From assembly GCA_023213315.1 (NCBI GenBank), contig JAKCPI010003224.1, positions 1-64,000 of the forward strand: DNA of 64,000 nucleotides, written 5' to 3'. Origin of the DNA: Euborellia annulipes. Lineage: Eukaryota > Arthropoda > Insecta > Dermaptera > Anisolabididae. The position numbers and the translations under genes are program-made. A model generated the notes under the pieces. That model was not told the DNA's origin, ran no database searches, and saw only the letters and a list, made by a program, of their open reading frames with translations. Shown one piece after another: positions 21,774 through 32,625 of the stretch; position 1 is the first letter of the stretch, and each line of letters begins with the position of its first letter.

Positions 21774-21803
21774 CTGATGATGGTCTTTTCGGACCGAAAC
21801 TGT
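21774..21803 (+). ncRNA. Hammerhead-ribozyme-like motif (GAAACTG class)
   Basis: CTGATGA, T, GGTC-TTTTCG-GACC, GAAACTGT. A longer helix III is possible: CTGT pairs with ACAG 12 bases on, followed by TC, giving a GUC cleavage triplet. Confidence 0.6.
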
Positions 21804-22044
21804 TAAATTGCAATCACAGTCGTCTTGTCATTAAAAATCCTCGACATAATTTCTCGGAAATGATTTCTTCTCTGCACCTCCATCTGCAGCATAATCGAGT
21901 AAACCTCCTGCTCCTTTTACAATATCCTGCTCGGGCTGTTTCTACCGTCGATAATAATTTTTTTTCTTAATTAAGAAAAGGCGAGGGTCCGCCGCGGGCG
22001 GCCCAGAGCCAGCTGACGGGGGGTTTAGGCGGCGAAACTCCCCT

Positions 22045-22560
22045 GAATATATATACAGTAGGAATTAGCAAATTTGTAATCTCAGAGAGTTGACTTATAA
22101 CTGGCTGGCTGGCTGGCTGGCCCTTGGCGGCGGAGTTGATAAGATGTTGTTGGCAAGGGATAATGTAGTCAGTCCTGTTTACACTTTCTGGCCCTTGAGA
22201 TCATTAATCTACTATTTTTCAAGAGTAGCTGTCTCGGAAAATGTCACACAAACATTCATTTGCAGATCAAAGAGAGATAAGAGGAAATGGCTGTGTCTTT
22301 GAGCCCTTTGAATCTCTATCAATTGAAATCAAGGAAACTCCTAATCCCGCAATATTATCTCAAAGCTTGCAATTTTTTTCTTTATTTTTCGATGCAAAGT
22401 TGCAATAACAAAATCATAGACTAATTTTCCTGTAATGCATGCATGCGACCAGTTTTGTGATTGGATAACCCTCGTTAGCGTTAGAAGTTTGAAATTGGAA
22501 CGACCAATGCGTAGAGGCTGAAGAACATTCATTTTATGATTTGAATAAATAACTAAACAA
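22045..22560. other. Unique intergenic DNA, no gene seen
   Basis: A short GGCT repeat (CTGGCTGGCTGGCTGGC) is at about 22102. No exon recognised. Confidence 0.4.
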
Positions 22561-22612
22561 ATTGAATTTAGGCCTTCATAGTTGGTATCATGACTTGTTT
22601 GACTTTATTGTA

Positions 22613-22646
22613 AAAGTTTCGGCCACTCTACTGTGGTCATCTACAG
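22613..22646 (-). ncRNA. Degenerate hammerhead-like motif
   Basis: CTGTAGA in place of CTGANGA, stem II ACCAC/GTGG, GAAACTTT. Closest to the class at 23492 and 51187. Probably inactive. Confidence 0.4.
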
Positions 22647-22834
22647 GATTGTCTCAGGTGCAGCAACATTCTTTGGGATCTATTATAAATTTTTGTTGGA
22701 TTAGCGCAAATATCAATACTATTTCAAAAAGAGGAAGATTTATTGAGGTTTTTGACCAAGGTGTTGTGATTCGATCAAAACAATAAAAAATAGTAATTTA
22801 TTGTTGTGTGCTTTATTTTAGGTCTGGCTAGCAT

Positions 22835-22864
22835 CAGTTTCGGTAGCCCAACTACCATCATCAG
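22835..22864 (-). ncRNA. Hammerhead-ribozyme-like motif (GAAACTG class)
   Basis: CTGATGA, T, perfect stem II GGTAG/CTACC around TTGGG, GAAACTG. Confidence 0.55.
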
Positions 22865-23239
22865 GCCTGCAAAATACATTTATATTTTTGATAAAAACAT
22901 TTTACCTGAACAAAGCCTAAATCCATTCAGAAGCGTAGTCTCTCATCAAGCATATTTGAAATGGAGAATTATAATATCAATAATTATTCTTACAACAATT
23001 TTAAATTAGAAGGAATCACCTATATAGTTATTATAACTAATTATTGACATTATAATTCTCCATTTCAAATATGCTTGATGAGAGACTACGCTTCTGAATG
23101 GATTTAGGCTTTGTTCAGGTATAAAAGGTTTTTATCAAAAATAAAAAATTATCAAATTGATAAAAATACAATTATTGTACGGACAAACTGATGTAATGTA
23201 ATAATATAAGTAAATTAAAAACAAATGTATTTTGCAGGC

Positions 23240-23270
23240 CTGATGATGGTAGTTGGGCTACCGAAACTGA
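23240..23270 (+). ncRNA. Hammerhead-ribozyme-like motif (GAAACTG class)
   Basis: Identical core to 22835-22864 on the other strand: CTGATGATGGTAGTTGGG then CTACCGAAACTG. The base after the possible helix III is A instead of U, so cleavage is doubtful. Confidence 0.55.
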
Positions 23271-23491
23271 TGCTAGCCAGACCTAGAATAAAGCACACAA
23301 CAATAAATTACTATTTTTTATTGTTTTCTTGAACCACAACACCTTGGTCAAAAACCGCAATAAATCTTCCTCTTTTTGAAATAATTTTTTATAAATGTTT
23401 TAAAATTATTCTTTGTAGCGCTATCCATTAATTGGGAGTCAATTGGATATCCTATCTATAGAAAATAAATAGATCTTAAGATGATTAGTTC

Positions 23492-23526
23492 CTGAGGAAA
23501 GTCACAGAATCAGTGGCCGAAACGTT
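23492..23526 (+). ncRNA. Hammerhead-ribozyme-like motif
   Basis: CTGAGGA, AA, stem II GTCAC/GTGGC around AGAATCA, then GAAACGTT. Same subtype as 50529 and 51187. Confidence 0.55.
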
Positions 23527-23534
23527 TTTATTAG

Positions 23535-23842
23535 TACAATTTGGGCAACTTCTCGTAAATTCGAAACGAAATTTTATATGCTCAAAGAGGATCTTCTAGT
23601 GATTACAGGAAAATTATTTTCATTCCGAAATTCCTATTAACTTTTGAGTTATTAATTCCTAAAGTTACGATTTCTCCCATAGGAAATGTATAGGGAAATA
23701 TTCTTTGTATTCTATGAATGTAAACAAATCCACGAGCAGGCACTGGATTCGATTAGTAATAATTTTTTTTTTTCATAATTAAGAAAAGGTGAGGGTCCGC
23801 CGCAGGCGGGCGGGGAGTGCAGAGGGCGAGCCCACCGGCTAG
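23535..23842 (+). mobile_element. Helitron-like element, 5' truncated
   Basis: Family body (GGGCAACTTCTCG, TACGATTTCTCCCATAGGAA, CAGGCACTGGATT) and 3' end GGGCGAGCCCACCGGCTAG, with terminal CTAG at 23839-23842 followed by T. Confidence 0.6.
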
Positions 23843-23924
23843 TTGTTATATAAATTACGTAGATAATAAATGTTTTGTTTTTGTTTTTTATTCTAAATTT
23901 ATTTCGTAGGCCTATATCACTCAC

Positions 23925-24640
23925 TATCTTTCGTTGTTTCTTCTTCTCTTCTTTCTTTTTCTCACTATTTGATTAAATTTAAAGGAAGTTATTTTATTAA
24001 CTTTCTCTTCTACAAAGCTCTGATAATGGAAAGAAAGTATTAAATACTAGAACTTTTTTTTTTTTTTTTTTTGAAGGGATTATTTTATTAAAAAGCATTA
24101 AAATTAATTTCTTATAAAAGTTGGCTCAATTAATCTTACATAGCCTTCCGCCGATGATTTTATGAGACCCTGAAGGCATGTTTATGTTTCGCGTTGGTGG
24201 GTGTGACGTGCACGTAAAGTTGCCCGATAAAGTCTCAAAAGAGATCATAAAGCAACATCAACTTGTTGTTTAAATAAAGAAATTTCTTTTATTAACGATT
24301 CAAACATTTCATCAACTTTTGCAACGTCATCGTTGAAGTCAATTGACCAGGAGGATGTTTTAAATAAACGTTTATTCCTGTGAGAATATTCTTTTTAAGC
24401 GTTGCATTTAATTAGGAATATATGAAAGATAGAAGAGTTGAGTTATTAAAATAAAAAATCTGAATGCGTTAAGTCACACGAGATTTTTTTTGTATCGAGA
24501 TATATTTTAATTTCCCAGAGCACCTTAGATACAAAAATGTTGACTGCTTCAAATAAATGATGGTTATTTTTCATAATTTTAATGTCATATTACAGTAGAG
24601 TAAATAAATACAAAATTTCCTAAGAATTAGAAAAAATTCT
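23925..24640. other. Unique intergenic DNA
   Basis: Poly-T at 24055-24072. A hairpin remnant of the foldback family (AAAAAATCTGAATGCG ... CACACGAGATTTTTT) is at about 24463-24490. No gene seen. Confidence 0.45.
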
Positions 24641-24679
24641 TTTAAATGTGTAAAATGTTAAGGAGATCCCCTTTGAATC

Positions 24680-25440
24680 GATTCTATTCCAATCCAGTGC
24701 CTGCTTGAGGATTTGTTTACATTCATGGAATACACAATTGCAAAGAATACATAAATATTTCTCTATACATTTCCTATGGGAGAAATCGTAACTTTAGGAA
24801 TTAATAACTCAAAAAGTTATAGGAATTTCGGGATGAAAATAATTTTCCTGTAATCCCGAGAAGGTCCTCTTTAAGCATATAAAATTTCATTTCGAAATTA
24901 TTTGATCAAACAGAGCGTGACAGACATACAGACGGACATTAGCGAATTATATATATATATATATATATAGATAATTCGCTGTCTGTCTGTCACGCTCTAT
25001 TTAGGCAACTTCCAGTTGGAATTTTGAAATTAAATTTTATATGCATTAAAAGGACCTTCTCGGGATTACAGGAAAATTATTTTCATCCCGAAACATAACT
25101 TTTGAGTTATGGCTTAAATAAAAATGCCTGGACCCTAATATATATAAATTCATAAATAACGGTTAACGTAAATGACTTATATGGCCTGAGCTGCCGAAAA
25201 GACAGTGTGAATGTGTGTGTGAGTGTGAATGAGAAAAAAGTGTGAATGTTTAAAAAAAAAAAAAAAAAAAAAACTTTTTGAGTTATTAATTCTTAAAGTT
25301 ACGATTTCTCCCATAGGAAAGATATAGAGAAATATTTGTGTATTCTTTGCATTTGTGCATTCTCCTAATGTAAACAATTCCTCAAGCAAGTACTGGATTG
25401 TATTAGTATACCTAGTAATGACATTTTTTTCCAAAATTGG
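24680..25440. mobile_element. Two Helitron-like copies head to head, joined by a TA tract
   Basis: Minus-strand copy from about 24680 to 24945 and plus-strand copy from about 24969, sharing TTCGCTGTCTGTCTGTCACG ends around an (AT)n tract at 24946-24968. The plus copy is split by a SINE fragment at 25111-25271 and resumes to about 25440. Confidence 0.65.
25111..25271 (+). repeat. SINE fragment with target duplication
   Basis: 5'-truncated SINE (GGCTTAAATAAAAATGCC ... GCCGAAAAGAC ... poly-A). Flanked by AACTTTTGAGTTAT (25097-25110) and AACTTTTTGAGTTAT (25272-25286), a roughly 14-bp duplication. This is direct evidence of LINE-type retrotransposition. Confidence 0.85.
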
Positions 25441-25759
25441 AGGTCCAGGAGGGGAAGCCCACCGAAGGCAAATTATTGTTCAGAATTCCTTCTATTTAAT
25501 GCTAGTCGATTGATGATTATATCGAGTACATATAATATAATACAGTATATTAATGGAATAACTTTCTTTCCAAGTTTTAGTGTTTAATTCAAAACTTGTG
25601 ACAATAAAGAAGTTGGAAGGAACTATTCTGGGCGGACAATCCACGGAATTCCACAAAAGACTAATAGGTTTATGCATTTATGAATAGGCAGAGTTTAGAA
25701 ATAATTAAATTCTATTAAATAACACGCTTTAACATTTAAGAATCGAATTGATAAGATAT

Positions 25760-26272
25760 TTTACTTTCTCTTATCTTTATATATTTAGAAAGTATTGGAA
25801 TCATGTCGAATATTGACTGTGAACAAAGTATCTCAAGAACGAAAAGAGTTAAGAGGTTGAAATTTTATATTTAAGTTTCTCTTGGACCGTGAAAATAAGC
25901 TTTTGAACAAAGAGTACTAGTACTTTACTGATATACTTTTTCAGTTTTTTTCGATTTTCTCAAAATTCGCTCCAACGATTTTGATTTAAATTCATAAATC
26001 AATTATTTTTTAGATGATCTTTAAAATGTATATTCTCATTTTGCCATTGAAATCTTCTGAAGACCACTTTACTCTTGTACTTCATAGGAAAGATAAGAGA
26101 AATGGTTGCTATGGTAATAAAATATAAATATTTTCATATCTTGAATTCGGCGAATATATCGGCGGAAACTAGATATAAGTCGATACGAAAAATCTGGTGT
26201 GACAAGCACAGAACAACTTTCGATTACCGAAGGTTGTGTATTGTGCGACCAATCTCACCATATTTTATAGTT
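25760..26272 (+). repeat. Foldback repeat copy
   Basis: TTTACTTTCTCTTATC outer end, arm, then hairpin AAAAATCTGGTGTGACAAGC ... CAATCTCACCATATTTT. Confidence 0.75.
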
Positions 26273-26680
26273 AAATTTTATAAATAATTCGCTTTTAGCT
26301 TAAAGGAAAAGATTTTTTTTTCTTTTTAGCGAATTCATAAAGGTATATCATAGAGTTGCTTATTTTTTTATATTTATTTATAAACGTATATGTTTTTTAA
26401 TATAGATGGCTGCATATTGCTTTGGGGAAGCGACAGGCCTTGTCCAAATGTCTTCTTTATGTGGAAATATTAATATTACAGAACAATCTGCTTTTTTATT
26501 TGAAATGATATTACCGTATTACACATACGGTAGAGTTTGTACCAATAGAGACTAAATTTATCTGTATGCTTTAAAACAAATATGGTGGAACTGGACACTC
26601 GGCAACTGGACACCCAACAACTTGGGTAAATGAATATTTTTGTGCCTGCATATACATGTATTGAATTTCCGACAGAAGGC
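26272..26680. other. Unique intergenic DNA, no gene seen
   Basis: ORFs of 68-77 codons on the minus strand start inside the neighbouring repeat and have no domain. Confidence 0.45.
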
Positions 26681-27120
26681 ACTGCATGAGATGTAAAATT
26701 TAGAAGCATTTTGTTTCATGGCTTCTCTCTTTCCTATGAAGCACAAGAGTAAAGTGTGCTTCAAACAATTTCAAGCGCGAAATGAGAATATACATTTCAA
26801 AAAGCGTCTAAGAAATAATTGATTTTTGAATTTTATTCAAGATCGTTTGAGCGGATTTTGAGAAAATGAATAAAAAACTCGAAAAAGTACTTCAGTAAAG
26901 TACTAGTACTCTTTGAGTCGATTTTGTTCAAAAGCATTGGTGTCTCGTCCCATCGAGGTACCTTACTTTAATATAAAATTTCAACCTCATACCTCTTTTC
27001 GTTCTTGAGATATTTTGTTCACACAGCCCCATTTTGCGGGACTCGAAATCTCGACATCCAATTTTTGACATGAATTCTCTCTATAAATTAACATACATAT
27101 ATATAGACAAGAGAAAGTAA
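26680..27120 (-). repeat. Foldback repeat arm without hairpin
   Basis: Arm TGGCTTCTCTCTTTCCTATG through CGAAATCTCGACATCC to TATATATAGACAAGAGAAAGTA. Confidence 0.7.
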
Positions 27121-27589
27121 CTAGTTCGTGATTTATTTTTCACCGAGTTGGTCTCTAAATCTAAATTAGAAGAGAAGAAAGTTTCAAATAAATAAGGCAT
27201 ATTTGAATTGTAACAAAGCTCGACTCGATCACTCAGGCCCTCTTAATTGAGAGGGTTAAAAGGTATTTGGATGCATACAAATATCGTTGAATCGTTTCAA
27301 GTCAACACGACCGACCTCCTTTGCCGAAAAAATCTAATAAATAAAAAAATTCAAATTAAGTTGAGAAATAATATTTTCACAAGCTGATTCCTCGACCTTG
27401 GTTAAAAGCCATCATTGAAGTTGTGCGTCAAAATATACAAATCGTGGCGATTAAAAAAAAAAAAAAAAACTTATTGGAAATGGTAAAATAAAACAGGGAA
27501 TTAAATAAAAATATGAGTTTTAGAAATCTATTGATTTGAATTAGATCGATCCCGCCTTCGCCGACCCCCTGGACCCCTCTAAGCCTGGA

Positions 27590-27762
27590 TATTCCAATGT
27601 GCCTGTTCACATTCATTGAATACATAAATGCAACGAATACATAAATATTTCTCTATACATTTCCTATGGGAGAAATCGTAACTTTAGGAATTAATAACAG
27701 GAATTTCGGGATGGAAATAATTTCCCTGCAATCCTTAGAAGGTCCTCTTTAAGCATAAAAAA
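27590..27762 (-). mobile_element. Helitron-like fragment
   Basis: CATTTCCTATGGGAGAAATC and CTGCAATCCTTAGAAGGTCC in reverse sense; cut by a foldback hairpin at 27765. Confidence 0.55.
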
Positions 27763-27764
27763 AT

Positions 27765-28240
27765 CTGGTGTGACTGGTCGCACAGCACGCAACTTTCTCT
27801 TTTCGGTAATCGAAAGTTGTGTTCTGTGCTTGTCACACCATTAGTGTCGTCATTAATTTAGTTTCCGACAGTACGGTACATTCCAAGATGTAAAATTTAT
27901 AAACATGGGAAATATTTATTTTTTGTTACAATGGCAACCATTTCTCCTATCTTTCCTATGAAGTACAAGAGGAAAGTCGTCTTCAGAAGATTTCAACGGC
28001 AAAATGAGAATATAAATTTTAAAGAGCAAAATAATTGATTTTTGAATGAATTTTAGAATAATCGAAAAAAAACTGAAAAAGTGCATCAGTAAAGTACTAG
28101 TACTCTTTGGCCGATTTTGTTTAAAAGCTTTCACGCCCTAGGGGGTGTCTAACTTGAATATAAAACTTCAACTTCCTAGCTCAATTCCTTCATGCTTAAA
28201 ATTGAACACAGACACACAGAATCTACTTTTTTACTTTATC
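27765..28240 (-). repeat. Foldback repeat copy
   Basis: Hairpin 27767-27845 followed by arm to about 28240; lies outer-end to outer-end with the next copy. Confidence 0.7.
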
Positions 28241-28249
28241 TTGCCCTTT

Positions 28250-28920
28250 AAATGAAATATTTAGAGAGAGAAGTATTGAGATCATGTCAATAATTCGATG
28301 TCGAGACTTTGATGTTGAGGTCCCTTGAGTCCAAAAAAGTGGGTCCCGCAAATTGGTCCGTCTGTGTGTAACAAATTTTAGCATGAAGGAATTGAGCTAA
28401 GAGGTTGAAATTTTATATTTAAGTTAGGTACTCTCCCGGACATTCAAAATAAGCTTTTGAACAAAATCGGCCAAAGAGTACTAGCACTTTACTGATTTAC
28501 TTTTTTAGTTTTTTTCGATTCTATCAAAATTTGCTCCAACGATTTTGATTAAAATTCAAAAATCAATTATTTTTTACATGCTCTTTAAAATATATATTCA
28601 AATTTTGCTCTTGACATCTTTTGAAGACCACTTTACTCTTGTACTTCACAGGAAAGATTTCAGATTTTTCAAATTCACTTTCCGGCTCTTCCTTCTATAG
28701 AGCCAATTCAATGTTAAATCCTAGTATGGGGATTTGTGTGTTAATTTCGATTCACAAGGGGGTCCCCTTTGAAACTGTTTATATATTTAAAAAAAAATTT
28801 TCCAATTCTTATGAAATTTTGTATTTATTTACGATTCTATATTGTGTATAAAATCTCCAAAAAATTTTGAAAAATAACCATAGTTTATTTCAAGCAATCA
28901 ACATTTAAAATGCAAGTTTG
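28250..28920 (+). repeat. Foldback repeat copy with subfamily-B segment
   Basis: Normal arm to about 28655, then GGCTCTTCCTTCTATAGAGC and GTATGGGGATTTGTGTG. Confidence 0.6.
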
Positions 28921-28929
28921 AAACTAAGG

Positions 28930-29090
28930 TGCTATGGGAAACTAAATACTGTATATCTCGACACAAAACAATCTGGTGTGACCAGCACGGTGCACAACTT
29001 TCTCTTACCGAGGTAAAGAAAGTTGTGTGCTGTGCGCCAGTCACACCAGAATTTTTTTTATTCAAAATGTGTATTTCCATCAAAATTTCG
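28930..29090. repeat. Foldback hairpin copy
   Basis: ACAATCTGGTGTGACCAGCA ... CAGTCACACCAGAATTTTT, with the arm motif GTGTATTTCCATCAAAAT directly after. It ends about 120 bp from the receptor exon's intron side. Confidence 0.65.
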
Positions 29091-29202
29091 GCAACGAATC
29101 CAATACTATGTATGTATTACAATTAATCTTTCTTAGCTAGCTAGCGTAGGAGGGGAGATTAGCAAGAGGATCAAAAGTGAATTTCTCAAAGCGGCGGCGG
29201 AA

Positions 29203-29209
29203 ACTTGCC
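29203..29209 (-). other. GC-AG splice donor of the GPCR exon
   Basis: On the minus strand AAG|GCAAGT follows codon 120 (ending ...ICIPVK). Apart from GC for GT this is the full donor consensus, the usual form of GC-AG introns. Many class A receptor genes have an intron after TM2, which supports it. Confidence 0.65.
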
Positions 29210-29568
29210 TTGACGGGGATGCAGATCAGAATGAGCAGCAGGTCGGCGCTGGCGAGGCTCGAGAGGAAGACGTTGGTGGTGCTCTTCATGCGCCGATATC
29301 GCCAGATGGTGAAGATGATGAGCGAATTGCCACAGATGCCGAGGATCAGCGTGAGCCCGTAGACGGCCAAGATCGGCGTCAACTCGTTCCAATTAAACAC
29401 CTCGTGGGAAATGGTCTCATCGTAATAATAATCCTCACTATCGTTTTTATTTGGCGTTGTTTCAGCGTCCACTGTCTCGGTATCGGTATCGTTGGTGAAA
29501 TTCCTATTCCCGTCAACGGTCGTCAATAGAACGGCGACTAGACATAAAAACGAACACGGAAACATCAT
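29209..29568 (-). CDS. Rhodopsin-family (class A) peptide-type GPCR, first coding exon
   Basis: A 120-codon exon starting at ATG (29566-29568; a second ATG follows at once). Residues 1-20 look like a signal peptide (MMFPCSFLCLVAVLLTTVDG). Residues 21-60 are an acidic extracellular segment with N-glycosylation sites at N23 (NFT) and N42 (NDS). TM1 is about 63-87 and contains the class A GN motif (GICGNSLIIF). The first intracellular loop is RYRRMKSTTN. TM2 is about 99-119, with the LASADLL motif. The open frame continues past codon 120 as basic, non-receptor-like residues. The DNA at that point reads AAG|GCAAGT, so translation most likely stops at a GC-AG splice donor in phase 0. I infer a neuropeptide receptor from TM1/TM2 style; the exact ligand class (for example CNMamide- or QRFP-like) cannot be decided. 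TM3-TM7 were not found. GC content is clearly above the surroundings. Confidence 0.88.
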
Positions 29569-30175
29569 TGTCTGTCTATTTGTTTGTTTGTGTCTATTTT
29601 ATTCAGGGGGATTTATTTGAATAAATCACATTTATTTGTTGATTATTAATTTGCTTGTGCATGATTGTCGGCGACGGTGTTGCCTCGGTGGGGGTAGTGG
29701 CGCGACTGAACAGAGAGCCGTCGATGTGCGCGCTTCCCTCCTCTCTCCTCTCTTCGACCATCATCGTCGTCGTCGTCGGCGACGTTTAATCCCCCGCCAG
29801 CTGCATCTCTTCGGCAAAGTGTGGATTGTCTCCGTTCACTCGTTCATTCATGCTGGTCTTTATTTATTTTAATACATATCTCCTCTACTGTGTATGCTGG
29901 CGAATTTCTTTTTCCTTTATCGTATCGATCGATTGCAGATTTTGTGATAAATTTATCATTTTTTCTTCTTTCTTCGCCTTAAATCCCGAGGTGCGGGGTC
30001 GGCGGTTCATGGGTTTTTGCGACCGGGAAGGAAAAGAACAGGCCGGCCCGTCGCACGGTCTGACGCCTGTTGAAAATATAGAAAGGAAGAGACTGGCATG
30101 GAAAGAACAGAAATAGAAATACTGTCAGTCCCACCCAGCTAGGGTAGCTCGTGGTCGCCATCCACGTAACCACAA
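29569..30175 (-). promoter_or_regulatory. GC-rich 5' flank of the GPCR exon, probable 5'UTR/promoter
   Basis: A CpG-containing stretch in otherwise AT-rich DNA. It has a GTCGTCGTCGTCGGCGACG block (29766-29784) and TCAGTC on the minus strand at 29704-29709, matching the arthropod initiator. No TATA box is evident. Exact start site is unproven, and short ORFs here are compositional. Confidence 0.4.
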
Positions 30176-30257
30176 GATGTGGGCCCCTGAGCTACTGGCT
30201 TAAAGCACAGTGTCGAGATATATTTAGTTGCCCGTAGTACCTAACTTTTTTTTTTAA

Positions 30258-30478
30258 CACACACAGTCTTTTCGGCAACTCAGGCCATTTAAGACTTTAG
30301 ACGATAACCGTTGTACGTAAAATATCTATTAGGGGTTCAGGCATTTCTATTTACGCCATTTGGTATCCAAATGGCTTAAATAAAACCATCGGACTGCCTA
30401 GGAATCCGAACCCGCGATTCTTGGAATATAAGGCAGGCGCGCTACCAACTATGCCAAGCCCGAGGCGAGAGAGAATTC
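30258..30478 (-). repeat. tRNA-derived SINE, near full length
   Basis: Minus strand: head with GTTGGTAGCGCGCCTGCC and CGCGGGTTCGGATTCC type boxes, body hairpin CCATTTGGTATCCAAATGG, tail GGCCTGAGTTGCCGAAAAG, then TGTGTG. Confidence 0.8.
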
Positions 30479-30991
30479 TAAATAAATGCAAAATTTCATA
30501 AGAATTACAATGTTAAAAAGTTCATGGGAACCCCTTTTGAATTGAAATTAACATACAAATCCCCATTTGGGGATTTAACATTGGCTCTATGGAAGGAAGA
30601 GCCGGAAAAGGAATTTGAAAAATCTGAAATTCTACATCAATAAAGTGTACTTCAAACAATTTTCACGAAAAATTTTACTGATATACTCTTTAAAGAGCAT
30701 CTAAAAAATAGATGATTTTTGAATTTTAAACAAAATCGTTGGAGCGAATTTTAAGAAAATCGAAAAAAAAAACTAAAAAAGTCCATCAGTAAAGTACTAG
30801 TACTCTTTGGCCGATTTTGTTCAAAAGGTTATTTTCACCCTTTGGAGGGAGGGGGAGGAGGGGGGGTGTCTAACAAGTCAAATATAAAATTTCAAATAAT
30901 ATTTTCTTTGGCTGGAGACTGTGTAGGCATCGATGCTGGGTAGGCAGCCAGGATTAGAAATAAAGCACAATTTTATTTCAATCTGCTCGTC

Positions 30992-31026
30992 GACGTTTCG
31001 GGTGCTAATCACGCCCTTCTTCTAAT
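30992..31026 (-). ncRNA. Degenerate hammerhead-like motif
   Basis: TAGAAGA replaces CTGANGA; stem II GGGCGT/GCACCC around GATTA is kept, followed by GAAACGTC. Confidence 0.45.
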
Positions 31027-31140
31027 CGAGACATTTGCTGTAACATCATCTTGTATTGAAACAAAGCATACTTGTTATATAGAATTAAACATTGTAATCA
31101 AAATGAACACCTTATTGTTATAATTGATACTTGCTCAGGC

Positions 31141-31173
31141 CTGAGGAAGGAGGCCATTAGCACCCGAAACGTC
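31141..31173 (+). ncRNA. Hammerhead-ribozyme-like motif
   Basis: CTGAGGA, A, GGAGGCCATTAGCACCC, GAAACGTC. Stem I pairs GGC before the core with GCT after the cut site. Confidence 0.55.
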
Positions 31174-31363
31174 GCTGCCTACCCAGCAGCGATAATAGAT
31201 AAAATTTAAACCTCGGAGCTATTTTATTTTTCGAGATAATTTATTCACAGGCAGACAGACCTACTTTTTTGAACTAAGCGGATTTCAAAACGTGTATTTC
31301 CATCAAAATCTCGACATAGATTTTTTGATTAGAATCCAATACTCTCTCTCTCTCTATATACAT

Positions 31364-31840
31364 TAATGCATAACGTCCACCATTATTTCAATCTGAGGCT
31401 AATGGTTGGTGGCAGAGCCAGTTTTCTTATCGAAATTCATTATCTCAATATAACCTCCTTTGATAGAGGCTATTTAATAAATGTATATCGAATATCTACG
31501 GGAAAGTTGATGTGTAGGCGGCGTGCAATGTATACTAAAATTAGAGAATAATTCAACATTTCGTAATAACGAAAGTTGATTTTATCTTTTTTAACAAATT
31601 TTCTCTTTTCTCTTCAAAAATTATTTGGTATATTTAAAACGGAGGGGGGGGGGGAAGTTTAATTCAAAGGAAACTGCTCGGGAAAAGAGCTTAAAAAGAG
31701 ATAAAGAGCTTTTTGCCTTTTCGGCCGTAATGTTTTAATAGTTTGGTGTTGTTAGAGCGCACATATTATAAATAACAATGCAATAAATACACAGTACTGT
31801 GCCATCTGTATTTGTTTGTTTTTTAATTTATTTAAGGGTT
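31364..31840. other. Unique intergenic DNA, no gene seen
   Basis: A 61-codon frame at 31366-31551 has no domain or splice support; a G run is at 31644. Confidence 0.4.
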
Positions 31841-31845
31841 TTTTT

Positions 31846-31990
31846 CGGCAACGGAGGCATTTACGCTCTGTCTCTATTTCAATTTATCGGGAGCCTATTA
31901 AATTGAAATAAATTGTCGCATGGAACGGGATATGAACCCGCGACCCTTGGCACAGAAGGCCTGCATGCTAACCCCCTCACCAAGGCCCGA
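31846..31990 (-). repeat. tRNA-derived SINE, type 2
   Basis: Minus strand: CCTCGGGCCTTGGTGAGGGG, GGGTCGCGGGTTCATATCCC, ATTTATTTCAATTTAATAGG and tail GCCTCCGTTGCCGAAAAA. Same subtype as 37808-37965. Confidence 0.75.
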
Positions 31991-32054
31991 GGACTCATCT
32001 GTACTTAATTAGACAATTTTGTTTGTCCTGAAGATGGGCTACAAAATATGAACT

Positions 32055-32625
32055 TTTCTACTTTCTCTTACCCTATATATGAAATATATAGAGAGAGAAA
32101 GTATTGCGATCATGTCAACAATTCGATGTCGAGATTTTGAGGTCCCCTGAGTCCAAAAAAGTGGGTCCCGAAAATTGGTCTGTGTGCTTTAGCATGAAGG
32201 AATTGAGCTACCGGATTGAAATTTTATATTTAAGTTAAGTACTTTCCCAGACATCTCAAAATAACCTTTTGAACAAAATCGGTCAAAAAGTACTAGTACT
32301 TTACTGATGTACTTTTTCAGTTTTTTTTCGATTTTCACAAAATCCGCTCTAACGATTTTGATTAAAATTCAAAAATCAATTATTTTTTAGATTCTCTTTA
32401 AAATGTATATTCTTATTTTGTCATTGAAATCTTTTGAAGCACACTTTACTCTTGTTCTTCATAGGAAAGATGCTAAAAAAAATTTAAATATTTTTCCATG
32501 TTTGTAAATTTTATTATATTTTGAATTCTAATATATAAGGCGGACACAAAAATTCTGGTGTGACAAGCACAGAACACAACTTTCCAAGGTTGCTGTGCGA
32601 CCAGTCACACCATATTTTTTCACCA
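32055..32625 (+). repeat. Foldback repeat copy
   Basis: TCTCTTACCCTATATATG outer end, full arm, hairpin TCTGGTGTGACAAGCAC ... GTCACACCATATTTTTT. Confidence 0.75.

Larger units (their letters stand above)
21567..21925. repeat. Palindrome with two facing hammerhead motifs
   Basis: Arms begin GTAAAAGGAGCAGGAGGTTT and end in the inverse; centre near 21745. It sits inside a Helitron-like element. Confidence 0.75.
21043..22045 (+). mobile_element. Helitron-like element with nested insertions
   Basis: 5' TCTATATATAAAGGCC, then GTCTGTCCGTCTGTCTGTC, TACGATTTCTCCCATAGGAA and near the 3' end AGGGTCCGCCGCGGGCGGCC. Same family as 23530, 24680, 35185, 38481 and 54905. Nested inside are a SINE fragment (21325-21440) and a hammerhead palindrome (21567-21925). 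The terminal CTAG is not clear in this copy. Confidence 0.6.
22722..23385. repeat. Palindrome with two facing hammerhead motifs
   Basis: Arms start TCAAAAAGAGGAAGATTTAT and end TAAATCTTCCTCTTTTTGA, with an inner match AAATGGAGAATTATAAT around a centre near 23020. Motifs are at 22835-22864 and 23240-23270. Confidence 0.75.
30915..31197. repeat. Palindrome with two facing hammerhead motifs
   Basis: Arms ATGCTGGGTAGGCAGCCAGG and GCTGCCTACCCAGCAGC. Inner sequence is short and AT-rich. Confidence 0.65.
30535..31360 (-). repeat. Foldback repeat (subfamily B) split by hammerhead palindrome
   Basis: Arm from CCCCATTTGGGGATTTAACA to about 30900, insertion about 30915-31197, arm resuming ATAAAATTTAAACCTCGG and ending at TCTCTCTCTCTATATACATT. 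Confidence 0.65.
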
